A DNA stretch of 64,000 nucleotides from the NCBI GenBank assembly GCA_963832245.1, contig CAWHTG010000003.1, positions 1,143,152 to 1,207,151 on the forward strand, in the 5' to 3' direction. This DNA comes from JABDBE01 sp963832245. GTDB lineage: Bacteria > Acidobacteriota > Terriglobia > Terriglobales > Acidobacteriaceae. Position numbers and translations under genes: made by a program. Under the pieces are notes generated by a model. That model saw only the letters and a program-made list of their open reading frames with translations. It had not been told where the DNA came from and did not search any database. Below, piece after piece: positions 8,587 to 18,829 of the stretch (the first letter of the stretch is position 1; each line of letters begins with the position of its first letter).

Positions 8587-11115
8587 ATGATTCGTCTTTG
8601 CATTGCCGTCTTCTTATTACTCTGCGCGAGCTGCCTGGCGCAGCGGGAGTCGGTGCTCAAGCAAATTGACCTCCCACATCCTTATTACTATCGCGAGATG
8701 TACCTGCCTCAGCTCACTACGGGACCAAGTGCGGTGGCCTGGTCTCCGGATTCCCGGACGCTGATTTACTCCATGGCAGGATCGCTGTGGCGGCAGGATG
8801 TGAACGGTCTGATGGCCGAACAACTGACGGCAGGGCCGGGCTATGACTACCAACCCGACTGGTCGGCAGATGGGCGTTGGGTCGCTTTTGCGCGCTACGA
8901 CCACGATGCCGTTGAGTTGTGGTTGCTCGACCTGCACGATGGGCGCACGCGACAGCTCACATCCGGGGGTGCGGTGAACCTCGAGCCGCGGTTCTCTCCC
9001 GACGGAAAGCGGCTGGTGTTTGTTTCGACTGCCAACAAAGGTCATTTCCACATCTTTGCCGGACGATTCGAAGACGGTGAGCTGAGCGAAGTCCAGCAAC
9101 TCACTGCCGACAACGTCAGCTTGCTTCCTCGCTATTACTACAGCCAGGTGGACCACGAGATCAACCCGGTGTGGTCACATGACGGGTCGGAGATCCTGTT
9201 CGTTTCGAATCACGGGCACACCCACGGTACTGGCGGCTTTTGGCGGATGAAGGCGCAGCCCGGCGCGGAGGCGCGCGAAATCCACTATGAAGAAACAAAC
9301 TGGAAGGCTCGCCCTGACGTTTCTCCAGACGGCAACCGCATGGTGTACGCCTCGTATCTGGGACAGTCGTGGCACCAGCTTTGGGTGATTTCGGCCGCGG
9401 GTGGAGACGCGTTTCCAATTTCGTACGGAGAATACGACAATATCAATCCGCGGTGGTCACCGGACGGGTCAAAGATCAGCTTCATCTCAAACCGCAGAGG
9501 TAATACTTCGTTGTGGATCCAGACGATTCCCGGCGGTGCGCAGAGCGAGGTTGTCGCCCGTGAGCGAAAGTATTTGAAGCCGATGGGGAAAATGCTTCTG
9601 CAAGTCGCGGACCCCAGTGGGAAGCCGGTGGCGGCGCGAGTGTTCGTGACCGCGGAAGACGGTCGGGCGTATGCACCAGAGGACGGGTGGATGGAAGCGG
9701 ACGACAGCTTTGACCGCAAAGAACGTCCATTTGAAGCGCACTACTTTGACACCAAGGGAATCTCTGAGATTACGGTACCAGCCGGAAGGGTGCAGGTGGG
9801 CGTCATGCGCGGCTTCGAATATCGGTTCGAAGAATTAGGCGTAGAGGTTGCGGCGGGCAAAACCTCGGAAGCCACCGTTCATCTGCGGCCCATCGAGTGG
9901 CCTAGTGGCGGCACGCGGTGGGTCAGTGGGGATGCTCATGTCCACATGAACTATGGGGGCACGTATCGGAACACACCGTCGCACCTGATTGAACAGGCCG
10001 CGGCCGAGAATTTGTCGATCATTGAAAATCTGGTTGTCAATAAAGAGCAGCGTTTTCCGGATATAGCGTACTTTTCGCCAAAGCTTGATCCGGCTTCCAA
10101 CGAAGATCACTTGCTGCAGCACGCGCAGGAATTTCATACCAGCTACTGGGGGCATCTTGGACTTCTGAACTTGACGCGGAATCTGATCATCCCGGGGTAT
10201 GCCGGCTATCCGAACACGGCGGCGGCCAGTTTGTTTCCGGCGAATGCCAATGTGGCCGATCTGGCACACGAACAGGGAGCGCTGGTGGGGTATGTTCATC
10301 CGCTGGACAGCGTACCGTATCCGGAGAAGGACGCGGTCACGCTTGAATTGCCCGCCGATGTCGCGCTCGGCAAGGTGGATTACATCGAGGTTGTCGGCTT
10401 TTCCGACCATAAATCCACGGCAGCAGTTTGGTACAAGCTGCTGAACTGCGGTTTCCGGCTGCCGACCGCGGCCGGAACGGATTTCATGGGCAACTACGCC
10501 TCACTGCGCGGTCCGATCGGATTGAACCGGGTATATGCGGAAGTTCCCGCCGGACCGTTGAAGCTTGAGCCGTGGCTGGAGTCGATCAAAGCCGGACGGA
10601 CTTTCGCGACGAATGGGCCGTTGCTGCGCTTTGAACTCGGACTTAGGACGCCGGGAGGAGAGGTTAAGCTCGACAAGCAGCGGGATGTATTTTTCAAGGC
10701 CGCCCTGGGATCCATTGTCGCGGTGGATCATTTGCAGATCGTCTGCAATGGTAAGGTTGCGCGCGAGCTCCAGCTTAGTGCAGATCACAGAACTGCTTAC
10801 GTCGAAGGCAAGTTGCCGCTCGAAAGCAGTGGCTGGTGCCTTCTGCGGGCGTTCCGTGACAAAGCGGAATACCCGATTTTAGATCTGTACCCGTATGCAA
10901 CGACTAGTCCGGTGTATGTGAGTATGGCTCGCGCTCCACTGATCAGCACGGAAGATGCGCGGTATTTCGTGGCCTGGATGGGACGGCTGATCACGGCGGT
11001 GCAGAGCAGCGTGAACTGGAATACCGAAACGGAGAAGCAGGCCGTGCTGGCGATCTTTGAAGAGGCCAGACAGAAATACGAGAACCTTGCGAAGCCTGGA
11101 GCGAGAGACCGTTAA
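8587..11115 (+). CDS. Secreted PD40 propeller-CehA/McbA-like PHP metallohydrolase
   Basis: About 842 aa. It has a signal peptide (MIRLCIAVFLLLCASCLAQ), then a WD40-like PD40/TolB propeller over roughly residues 40-330 (repeated WSPDS/WSADG/FSPDGK motifs). A small beta domain comes next, followed by a PHP-type metallohydrolase from about residue 445, beginning GDAHVHMNYGG with further candidate ligands in GYVHPLD and AAGTDFMG. CehA/McbA-type enzymes hydrolyse esters, carbamates or related bonds, but the substrate here is unknown. I prefer ATG 8587 over the upstream TTG 8554 because it begins a clean signal peptide; no strong ribosome binding site is visible for either. The next two genes encode an Oar receptor and a secreted S9 peptidase in the same direction, suggesting uptake and degradation of an organic polymer or peptide. 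Confidence 0.8.
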   Translation: MIRLCIAVFLLLCASCLAQRESVLKQIDLPHPYYYREMYLPQLTTGPSAVAWSPDSRTLIYSMAGSLWRQDVNGLMAEQLTAGPGYDYQPDWSADGRWVAFARYDHDAVELWLLDLHDGRTRQLTSGGAVNLEPRFSPDGKRLVFVSTANKGHFHIFAGRFEDGELSEVQQLTADNVSLLPRYYYSQVDHEINPVWSHDGSEILFVSNHGHTHGTGGFWRMKAQPGAEAREIHYEETNWKARPDVSPDGNRMVYASYLGQSWHQLWVISAAGGDAFPISYGEYDNINPRWSPDGSKISFISNRRGNTSLWIQTIPGGAQSEVVARERKYLKPMGKMLLQVADPSGKPVAARVFVTAEDGRAYAPEDGWMEADDSFDRKERPFEAHYFDTKGISEITVPAGRVQVGVMRGFEYRFEELGVEVAAGKTSEATVHLRPIEWPSGGTRWVSGDAHVHMNYGGTYRNTPSHLIEQAAAENLSIIENLVVNKEQRFPDIAYFSPKLDPASNEDHLLQHAQEFHTSYWGHLGLLNLTRNLIIPGYAGYPNTAAASLFPANANVADLAHEQGALVGYVHPLDSVPYPEKDAVTLELPADVALGKVDYIEVVGFSDHKSTAAVWYKLLNCGFRLPTAAGTDFMGNYASLRGPIGLNRVYAEVPAGPLKLEPWLESIKAGRTFATNGPLLRFELGLRTPGGEVKLDKQRDVFFKAALGSIVAVDHLQIVCNGKVARELQLSADHRTAYVEGKLPLESSGWCLLRAFRDKAEYPILDLYPYATTSPVYVSMARAPLISTEDARYFVAWMGRLITAVQSSVNWNTETEKQAVLAIFEEARQKYENLAKPGARDR

Positions 11116-11328
11116 GCTGGCTAAACCCAGTCTGCGCAGTTCGGGCATCAACGATTGTTCCCGAATGCAGCCGAGAGTCTCCGGTTCGATTGATGCACTT
11201 TTGAGCTTGCATTGTTGGGTCCGCGATTGCAAAATACCGGGCAATGTTCTAGCAAACTTTTTCGGTAGATGAGACTGTTCAGCGAGTCCCGGCAACTGCG
11301 GAATTACGCGACCTGGACGGGGAGCCCT

Positions 11329-14300
11329 ATGCAATCTGCCTCGCGGTTATTCGCTTTCCTGCTTGTATTCGTTTTGACCTTCAGCAGGTTTCTCTTCCCG
11401 CAATCCGAGGTAACTTCGTTGCGCGGCACGGTTTTCGATGCCAAGGGTGCGGTCGTGGCAGGCGCGACCGTGGCCATCAGCAATCCTGCAACCGGGTTTT
11501 CGCGGACCACCAAAACCGATGACCAGGGCAGATATCAATTTCTCCAACTACCTCCAGCGACCTACGCAGTTACGGCTTCGGCAGTGGGATTCGCGACTAT
11601 CCGGCAATCGAACGTCGAGCTTCTGGTCAACACTCCGGGCACGGTGAACGTGACCATGAAGGTCTCTGCCGTAACGGAAACAGTGGATGTAACGGGCAGC
11701 GCCCCGCTGGTGAATACCCAGGACGCGACGCTGGGCCACGCGTTTGGCGCGGACCAGATCGCAAACCTGCCCTTTGAAGGCCGCGATCCAACCGGCATTC
11801 TGAGTCTGCAGCCCGGCGTGGTCTTTACCGGAAACAGTGCTCACATCGATCCCGGGGCGGACAGCCGCAGCGGTGCGGTGAACGGGGCGCGCAGCGATCA
11901 AACCAACGTGGTGCTCGATGGAGTCGACAACAACGATGAACTTCTAGGGACGGCGTTCCAGGGCGCGCTACGCGTTCCGCTGGATTCGCTCGAGGAATTC
12001 AAAGTCACCACCAGTAATTCCGACGCGGATACAGGCCGCTCGTCCGGCGGCCAGGTGTCCCTGGTGACCAAGAGCGGTACGAACAGTATTCACGGCACGC
12101 TCTATGAATATTACCGTCCGACTTTTACCACGGCGAACGACTGGTTCAACAAGCAGTCGGAAATCCTTTCGGGCGCGCCCAACATACCGCCCTTTCTGTT
12201 GCGCAATACGTTCGGAGTCGCGGTCGGCGGTCCCATCAAAAAGGATAGGCTGTTTTATTTTCTGGCGTATGAAGGGCAGCGGAAGCGGGAGGATCTGCAG
12301 GCCACTCGCGTCGTGCCCAGCGCACTCCTGCGCCAGGGCACAATTCAGTATCCATGCTCACAAGATCCGACGTGTCCTGCGGGTGGAGTTGAGACCTTGA
12401 ACGCGGCACAACTCGCCAGCATCGATACGGGTTGCAGCGCGAATGGAACCTGCCCCTTGGGCCCGGGCCCGAATCCGCTCATTGCCAACATCAACGGAGC
12501 GAATCCAAAGGCGCTTTTCAACCAATACCCGCAACCCAACAGCTTCACCGTCGGCGACGGTTTTGATTTTCAAGGGTACACCTTCGCATCGCCGCTGCCG
12601 GCAAACTTAAACGCCTACGTCGCGAAAATCGATTACAACATCACCGCCAATGGAAATCATCGCCTGTTCGTGAGGGGCGTCTTAAACAATGACCGGAGCG
12701 CGGCACGCAGCAGCACAGATCCAAATTCAGTTACTGGAGACGGAGGTTCTCAATTTCCCGGACAGCCCGCGGCCGCGACCGATCACGTGAACAGCAAAGG
12801 CCTCAGCGTAGGCTACACCGCAACGCTCAGCAACACCTTGATCAATGCCTTTCACTTCGGCTACATTCGGGCCGGTATTGATCAAGCTGGCTTGCAGAAC
12901 TCGCAATACGTAAACTTCCGCGGCTTGGATAATCTCAACGCCTTCAGCCCTACGACCAACACCGATGTCCCCGTCTACAACTGGGTGGACGACCTCACTA
13001 AGGTGAAGGGAGCGCACACGCTGCAGTTTGGCGGCAACCTGCGCCGCGTGGACAACATTCGGGAATCGAATTCGACTTCTTTCTTTTTCGGTCAGACCAA
13101 CGCTCTCTGGCTGAACCCCTCCTGCATCGCGAGCTGCGGCGTTAGCCTTGACCCAGCCACTGCCGGCTTCCCGGCTGTGGATCCAGGATTTGGCCAGAAC
13201 TACGACTTCGCGGTCACGGCCCTCGCTGGCCTGATCAGCCAAGTCTCAGCCAACTACAACTTGAACAAGAATCTTTCCGTGCTCCCTCAAGGCGCGATGG
13301 TTCCGCGCCATTTCCGCACTTATGAGTCGGAGTTTTATGCCCAAGACAAGTGGCAACCGATGCGCAACCTCACATTTACTTATGGCTTGCGCTATACGTT
13401 GCTCCAGCCTCCTTACGAAACTACCGGCACCCAGGTCGCTCCCACTACAAGTCTCAATGATTGGTTCAGCCAACGTGCGCAGAACATGCTGGTCGGCCAG
13501 GCGTACGAACCTCTGGTCAGCTTTGCGCTTTCGGGACAAGCTAACGGACTGAAGCCTTATTGGGCATGGGACTACAAGGACATTGCGCCGCGCTTTGCGA
13601 TCGCCTATTCGCCCAACGCCGACAGCGGTTGGAGCCGGCGACTATGGGGAGGTCCGGGGAAGACTTCCATCCGCGCCGGATACGGGATCTACTACGACCA
13701 CTTTGGCGAAGGCATCACCAACACATTCGATCGCAATGGCTCGTTCGGGTTGACGACCAGTATCACCAACACCGGCAGCGTACAAACCGTGGACGCCTCT
13801 GCGCGTTTTTCCGGTTTATACAACATCCCGGCTACCAGCGCTGCCACGACCGGCACGTGCCCCACGGCACCCTGCCGAATTTTGGAGCCACCGCCCAGCG
13901 GCTCGTTTCCGGTCACCCCGCCAGTCGGCATTGGCGGCGGCGGCTTCAACGTGGACTGGGGTCTGGATGACAAATTGAAGACGCCCTATTCGCACGTATT
14001 GGACTTTTCCATTCAACGCGAACTTCCCAATAACTTTGTGTTTGAGGCGTCCTACGTCGGCCGTTTCGCGCACCGCTTGCTGCAAGAAGAGGATCTAGCC
14101 CAGCCTGTGGATATGTACGACCCCAAGAGTCACATGGACTACTTCACCGCTGCCACTCTGCTCACCAAACAGTTCAACGCCGGAGTTCCCATCCAGAATG
14201 TTGCGCCGATCCCCTTCTGGGAGCACATGTTTCCCGGAGCAGCGGGCCTCTCGTCGACCCAGATTGGCGGGGAGTGCGGAGCGTTTGGTTCTTTGTGCGG

Positions 14301-15354
14301 CGCGACCGGTACGGCACCTGCCCAGGTCACCGCCACCCAAGCCATGTACGATCTGTTTGCTTGGTTCGGAGGCAACGCCACCAGCTCGCTGCAATGGATT
14401 GACATACCGGGAAACGTAACCGGCTGGCCGGCGGGGAGTTGCTATCCATCCTGCGCCACGATCAACGGAAAAGTCACTCCTTATGCCTTCTACTCTCCGC
14501 AGTTTGCGTCTCTTTACTCATGGCGGAGCATCGGCAACAGCGCTTACAATGCCGGCCAGTTCAGCCTGCGGCGCCGCATGACTCACGGACTGGAATTTGA
14601 CGTTAATTACACGTACTCCAAGTCCATGGACGTCGGCTCCGACGCGGAACGCATCAACTTATTCGAGGGGGTCGGCTTCTCCGGCCAAATCCTCAATGCA
14701 TGGAATCCGGGGCAGTTTCGCGCGGTTTCCGACTTCGACGCCACACATCAGATCAATTCCAACTGGGTGTGGGAACTGCCTGTCGGCCAGGGTAAACCCT
14801 ACGGTTCTACCATGGGGAAATTCCTGAATGCGGTGGTTGGAGGCTGGACAATCTCGGGTCTTTTCCGCTGGTCAACGGGATATCCGTTCTCGATATTCAG
14901 CCCTATTTATCCGACAAACTGGGAGCTTAACTCCGCTGCTGTTCTTGTGGGCAAACGCCCGGATACGGGAAGCTTTTCGGTTCAAGGAGTGAATGGGCCC
15001 ACCCCCAATGTCTTCAAAGATCCGTACAATCTCACCAACCCGAACGATCCCAACCAGGCCATTCTTCAATTCCGTGATCCCTATCCAGGCGAATCTGGGC
15101 AACGCAATAATTTCCGCGGACCTGGAACATTTAATATTGACAGCGGGCTGAACAAAAGCTGGAACATTACCGAAGCTCAGGCGATTAAGTTCGCCTGGGA
15201 AGTATTCAATGTCACAAACACTCCGCGATTCGATGTGGGGACGATGCAGCTGAATTTCAACAACCTGACTTCGAACAACACTCTTTTTGGAAACTTCAGT
15301 TCAACTCTGTCCAATGCGCGCGTGATGGAGTTCGCTTTGCGATATAGTTTCTGA
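11329..15354 (+). CDS. Oar-like TonB-dependent outer membrane receptor
   Basis: About 1341 aa. GGGGAG stands 6 bases before ATG 11329, which begins a signal peptide (MQSASRLFAFLLVFVLTF). A carboxypeptidase-regulatory-like domain follows (LRGTVFDAKGAVVAGATV), then a plug (LPFEGRDPTGILSLQPGV, VLDGVDNNDELLG) and a long beta-barrel ending in an aromatic-terminated strand (MEFALRYSF). The frame is intact. It lies between the PHP hydrolase and the S9 peptidase; all three are codirectional with gaps of 213 and 137 bases, so a shared function in acquiring a substrate is plausible. The imported molecule cannot be inferred. Confidence 0.9.
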   Translation: MQSASRLFAFLLVFVLTFSRFLFPQSEVTSLRGTVFDAKGAVVAGATVAISNPATGFSRTTKTDDQGRYQFLQLPPATYAVTASAVGFATIRQSNVELLVNTPGTVNVTMKVSAVTETVDVTGSAPLVNTQDATLGHAFGADQIANLPFEGRDPTGILSLQPGVVFTGNSAHIDPGADSRSGAVNGARSDQTNVVLDGVDNNDELLGTAFQGALRVPLDSLEEFKVTTSNSDADTGRSSGGQVSLVTKSGTNSIHGTLYEYYRPTFTTANDWFNKQSEILSGAPNIPPFLLRNTFGVAVGGPIKKDRLFYFLAYEGQRKREDLQATRVVPSALLRQGTIQYPCSQDPTCPAGGVETLNAAQLASIDTGCSANGTCPLGPGPNPLIANINGANPKALFNQYPQPNSFTVGDGFDFQGYTFASPLPANLNAYVAKIDYNITANGNHRLFVRGVLNNDRSAARSSTDPNSVTGDGGSQFPGQPAAATDHVNSKGLSVGYTATLSNTLINAFHFGYIRAGIDQAGLQNSQYVNFRGLDNLNAFSPTTNTDVPVYNWVDDLTKVKGAHTLQFGGNLRRVDNIRESNSTSFFFGQTNALWLNPSCIASCGVSLDPATAGFPAVDPGFGQNYDFAVTALAGLISQVSANYNLNKNLSVLPQGAMVPRHFRTYESEFYAQDKWQPMRNLTFTYGLRYTLLQPPYETTGTQVAPTTSLNDWFSQRAQNMLVGQAYEPLVSFALSGQANGLKPYWAWDYKDIAPRFAIAYSPNADSGWSRRLWGGPGKTSIRAGYGIYYDHFGEGITNTFDRNGSFGLTTSITNTGSVQTVDASARFSGLYNIPATSAATTGTCPTAPCRILEPPPSGSFPVTPPVGIGGGGFNVDWGLDDKLKTPYSHVLDFSIQRELPNNFVFEASYVGRFAHRLLQEEDLAQPVDMYDPKSHMDYFTAATLLTKQFNAGVPIQNVAPIPFWEHMFPGAAGLSSTQIGGECGAFGSLCGATGTAPAQVTATQAMYDLFAWFGGNATSSLQWIDIPGNVTGWPAGSCYPSCATINGKVTPYAFYSPQFASLYSWRSIGNSAYNAGQFSLRRRMTHGLEFDVNYTYSKSMDVGSDAERINLFEGVGFSGQILNAWNPGQFRAVSDFDATHQINSNWVWELPVGQGKPYGSTMGKFLNAVVGGWTISGLFRWSTGYPFSIFSPIYPTNWELNSAAVLVGKRPDTGSFSVQGVNGPTPNVFKDPYNLTNPNDPNQAILQFRDPYPGESGQRNNFRGPGTFNIDSGLNKSWNITEAQAIKFAWEVFNVTNTPRFDVGTMQLNFNNLTSNNTLFGNFSSTLSNARVMEFALRYSF

Positions 15355-15491
15355 AGAGACCGCAGCCCGAGACGTCGTCGTCTCCGTGTGCCGAACAAAC
15401 CCCACCGTCTTGGATGGACGTAATCGCTTCAGGCCTCGCGATTCGGGTTTACAAGTGCTGTGTGCTCGCGATATATCTCTGTTCCCGACCC

Positions 15492-17618
15492 ATGATAAAC
15501 AGAACGCTTCTGCTCATCTCTTTTCTTGCTGTATTCGCTCTCAACTTCGCTCGTGCTGCCGACAAACCCAAGCTCTCGCTCGATGACTTTTTCAACTACG
15601 TCGACATCCTTGCCGTAGCGATATCTCGTGACGGACAGTCGGTTGTCATTAACACCGAGCGAGCTGATTGGGAACAGAACAATTTTCGTCGAGACCTGTG
15701 GCTTTACCGCGATGGTGGCCATGGCGAAGGTTCGCTGGCCCAACTCACGCAATCCGGCGACAACACTAAGCCGCAGTGGTCTCCCGACGGGCGCTGGATT
15801 GCATTTCTCTCGGAACGCAAGACCACCAAAGGCGGCAAGACTAGCGAGGGTGATTCCAAAGAGGACGCGGTCGCGCAACTCTATCTCATTCCGCAGGCCG
15901 GCGGCGAAGCGTTTCCCTTGACCCGCGGCGACGAGGAAGTACACTCGTTTTCCTGGTCTCCAAACTCTCGCACACTTTACTTCGCCACACGCGCACCTTG
16001 GACCAAGACCCAGAAGGACGCCTACAAAAAAGAGTGGAAGGATGTTTTGCAGTACCGCGCAGCCGAGCGAGGTGACACGATTTTCAGCATCGATGTAGGC
16101 GATGCAATTGCCCGGCGCGCACGGGAAGGAACAAAACCGGGCGACGATTCAGAGGATGAGTCGGACGCCACTCCCGGGTACCACGCTCTGGCCCGCACGA
16201 CCTGGCGCGTCAACGAATTGGAAGCCTCGCCCGATGGCAGCAAACTGGCCTTCGTCACGGAGTCCGTTTCTGAACGAGAGGAGAAAGTTGAGGAATTCGA
16301 AATCTATTCCGTGGATCTCGCCAACTCTTCCCTTGATCGGCCGCCGCGCCAGTTGACCCATAACCAAGCGGTCGAGCAAGATCTCCATTGGGCCAAAGAC
16401 AGCAAGCACATTTTCTTTGAAGTCCAATATGGCTCGATTGAAGAAAAGTACAAAGACACACAGAGCCGGCTTTACTGGGTTGATGCGGATACCAGCGAAA
16501 TCCAGCGCTGGGCCGCTGACTTCCAAGGGGCGGTTGGGCGATACACCATTACTCCGGATGGAGGCGTGCTCGCGACGGGAGGATTGGGCACTGAAGTTCA
16601 GACTTATTTTCAGGCCAAGGTTTCTGCTTCATTTTCCAAGATGCACGGTCACGAGGGTACTTACGCCCGCCCTGCCGCGGCGCAACAGTCGCGGCGGGTC
16701 GCGTTTATACATTCGGCTATCGACGAACCCACAGAGGTCTACTTAGCCGACAGCCCCGATGCGCTGCCGTCAGCCCGCCCTATCACTTCATTCAACAGAA
16801 TGTTTATGGAGCGCGATCTGCCTAAAGCTAAGTCTTACCGCTGGATCGCGGATGACGGGACAACCATCGAAGGCATGCTCATGTATCCGCCAGGAAAGTT
16901 CGAAGTGAAACATCTGCCCATGTTTGTGTTCCCGCACGGAGGCCCGGATGATTCCGACGGCAATCATTTCGAAGCGGACTGGTATGTGTGGGACCGCCTG
17001 GCCGCGACGCAAGGATGGCTTGTGTTTGAGCCAAACTATCGCGGCTCGTCCGGCTATGGCGACAAATTTCTGGCGGGAATCGTCCCCGAAATCGTTTCCC
17101 GCCCGGGCAAAGACATTCTTGAGGGCGTGGACGCGCTGGTGAAAGACGGTATCGCTGATCCCGATCATCTTACCGTCGGCGGTTACAGCTACGGCGGCTA
17201 TATGACTAATTGGTTGATCACTCAGACAACTCGCTTCAAGGCCGCAGTGACCGGTGCGGGCGCGGTGGAAAACGTTGCCAACTGGGGCAACGACGATACC
17301 AGCTTTGACGATGTCTATTTTCTCGGCGGGTTTCCCTGGGATGTGCCGCAGCGCTATCAGGAGGAAGCCGCCATCTACCAGATGAATAAAGTTCGTACGC
17401 CCACGCATATCGTCAGCGGTGCGGACGACATTCGAGTGGCAGTGGCGGAAGCGTATCTCCTCGATCACGCCTTGCATGCCCTCGGAGTTCCCAGCACGTT
17501 GCTGATTTTTCCGGGCGAAGGGCACGAACTCGACAAGAACCCGTGGCACGGGAAAATCAAAGTACGCGAGGAGTTGAAGTGGCTCGAAAAATACGGCGGG
17601 GTCGCACCTAGCCACTAG
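15492..17618 (+). CDS. Secreted S9 family prolyl-oligopeptidase-type peptidase
   Basis: About 708 aa. The start at ATG 15492 gives a clear signal peptide (MINRTLLLISFLAVFALNFA, cleavage near ARAAD). An N-terminal PD40 beta-propeller (WSPDGRWIAFLSE, FSWSPNSRTLYFAT) is followed by an alpha/beta hydrolase domain from about residue 450. The catalytic triad is visible: Ser in GGYSYGGYM, Asp in VSGADDIRV and His in GEGHELD; HGGPDD supplies the oxyanion region. These enzymes remove dipeptides or cleave after proline in short peptides. The protein is complete and of usual family length. It is the third codirectional gene after the PHP hydrolase and receptor. Confidence 0.9.
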   Translation: MINRTLLLISFLAVFALNFARAADKPKLSLDDFFNYVDILAVAISRDGQSVVINTERADWEQNNFRRDLWLYRDGGHGEGSLAQLTQSGDNTKPQWSPDGRWIAFLSERKTTKGGKTSEGDSKEDAVAQLYLIPQAGGEAFPLTRGDEEVHSFSWSPNSRTLYFATRAPWTKTQKDAYKKEWKDVLQYRAAERGDTIFSIDVGDAIARRAREGTKPGDDSEDESDATPGYHALARTTWRVNELEASPDGSKLAFVTESVSEREEKVEEFEIYSVDLANSSLDRPPRQLTHNQAVEQDLHWAKDSKHIFFEVQYGSIEEKYKDTQSRLYWVDADTSEIQRWAADFQGAVGRYTITPDGGVLATGGLGTEVQTYFQAKVSASFSKMHGHEGTYARPAAAQQSRRVAFIHSAIDEPTEVYLADSPDALPSARPITSFNRMFMERDLPKAKSYRWIADDGTTIEGMLMYPPGKFEVKHLPMFVFPHGGPDDSDGNHFEADWYVWDRLAATQGWLVFEPNYRGSSGYGDKFLAGIVPEIVSRPGKDILEGVDALVKDGIADPDHLTVGGYSYGGYMTNWLITQTTRFKAAVTGAGAVENVANWGNDDTSFDDVYFLGGFPWDVPQRYQEEAAIYQMNKVRTPTHIVSGADDIRVAVAEAYLLDHALHALGVPSTLLIFPGEGHELDKNPWHGKIKVREELKWLEKYGGVAPSH

Positions 17619-17752
17619 GACCGAAGGTTTGTCGGCAAACAAGAAGTTACCAGGTTGCTGACGACGCCCCGCGCGTTGTCGTTGGTTTTGCCATGATCGA
17701 AGCCCCGCCTCGACTCGCCAGTGCGGGGACGGGCGCCAGCCCGGATCAGTAA

Positions 17753-18043
17753 TCACAATCTTGTTCCAGTAGGTGTGTCAGCGAAAACCAACTCCCCGCC
17801 ACCCGCCTCGTCGATCATCTCTTGTTCGCGGTCCGATGCCGCCTGTGAGCTATAGGTCTTGCGCTCTTTTTGCTTCCATTCCGGATGGATCAACGGATCC
17901 CGGTCGGGGTCGCCTGAATAGTGAATGGAAAGAACGGCAATGCCACCCCTCGTGCGATGAACGCTCATGCCGCGAACGATGTCTACTTTGCTCTGTGGAG
18001 GAAGGGTTGCGCTCTTCTCTAAGATCTTCTTGACATCTCTCAT
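17753..18043 (-). pseudogene. Phage terminase large subunit, C-terminal-side fragment
   Basis: A 96-aa frame with GMSVHRTRGGIAVLSIHYS and YSSQAASDREQEMIDEAGGG. I recognise this as part of a phage terminase/nuclease-like large subunit whose homologues continue for several hundred more residues. Its ATG overlaps the stop of the preceding terminase frame, which fits one gene split by a frameshift. The nuclease half is absent: the frame ends shortly after GELVFADT. This is a relic, not an active packaging motor. Confidence 0.55.
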
Positions 18044-18525
18044 TCTTCTTCACTGCGCACGATGTCACGCCGCGCATCCGCATACCAGCCCGGCCCGGCG
18101 CTGGAGTTGAAGATGATCTTGCCCTTGACCACCGAGAGAACCTCGTTATAGCAGTCACCCGCTTCCGGCTGGAATGAACTCTCGTCGTTCAAATAGCCCC
18201 AGGGGTAATAACTGCGGATCTGGTCGGCACCGCCGGGAATGCCAACGAGATAGCTGCCGTTGGCGAACTGCAGTTCTAGATCAGACTGGTTTTTGAGTGG
18301 CTTGGCCAGAGGAAAGGCTCGCAACCAAACCGGCTGGCGCCGATACAGACACTTCGCATAGTCGACGAGTTGGATAACCTTTTTTTCCTTCTGCGTCCGC
18401 ACCACGGATCCGCACAGCGGCGTAGTCATCGCTTTCCGGGTTAGATAGGCAAGACAGGCCCAGGAAATCATCATGTCACGGGATTTGACAATCCAGATGA
18501 TGCGTTCCAGTTCGAAGACCTGGAG
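18040..18525 (-). pseudogene. Phage terminase large subunit, ATPase-side fragment
   Basis: The readable part begins near FELERIIWIVKSRDMMISW and includes GGADQIRSYYPWG and YLNDESSFQPEAGDCYNE. The segment order and LNDESS (Walker-B-like acidic pair) match phage terminase ATPase domains. The N-terminal Walker A region is missing. The 5' side is joined near 18525 to a sigma-factor fragment in another frame, so a deletion fused two unrelated genes. Confidence 0.55.
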
Positions 18526-18758
18526 AGCCATGTGGACATCCTCGCTCGCCCTTGGAACTGGTTCACGTGCGTCGAGGCTGAGAGCAAAGCGTCTTGAACT
18601 GCGTCCTCCGCATCGGCTACGTTGCCCAGTCGCCCCAGCGCGATTCGACGGAACCGAGGCGAGTGGCGAGTAAGCACATCGCTTAGCTCCTGAATCTTGC
18701 AGCGATAACCCTCGACCGTAACTGCATCTGGATTGATTCCTAGCACTGTGGTTACCAT
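18526..18758 (-). pseudogene. Sigma-70 (ECF-like) factor N-terminal fragment
   Basis: AGGAG lies 7 bases before the ATG, and the first ~78 residues read as a sigma-70 region 2 start (LTRHSPRFRRIALGRLGN, then DAEDAVQDALLSA). After FQGRARMSTWL the sequence passes into the terminase fragment out of frame. Regions 2.4 and 4 are lost, so no promoter-recognition function remains. Confidence 0.6.
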
Positions 18759-18829
18759 AGATAGAACTCCTGTTCACCACTTGTAGCATCCCGGTTTCCA
18801 CTAGACGGTGGAAATTAAGAAGAAAAACC

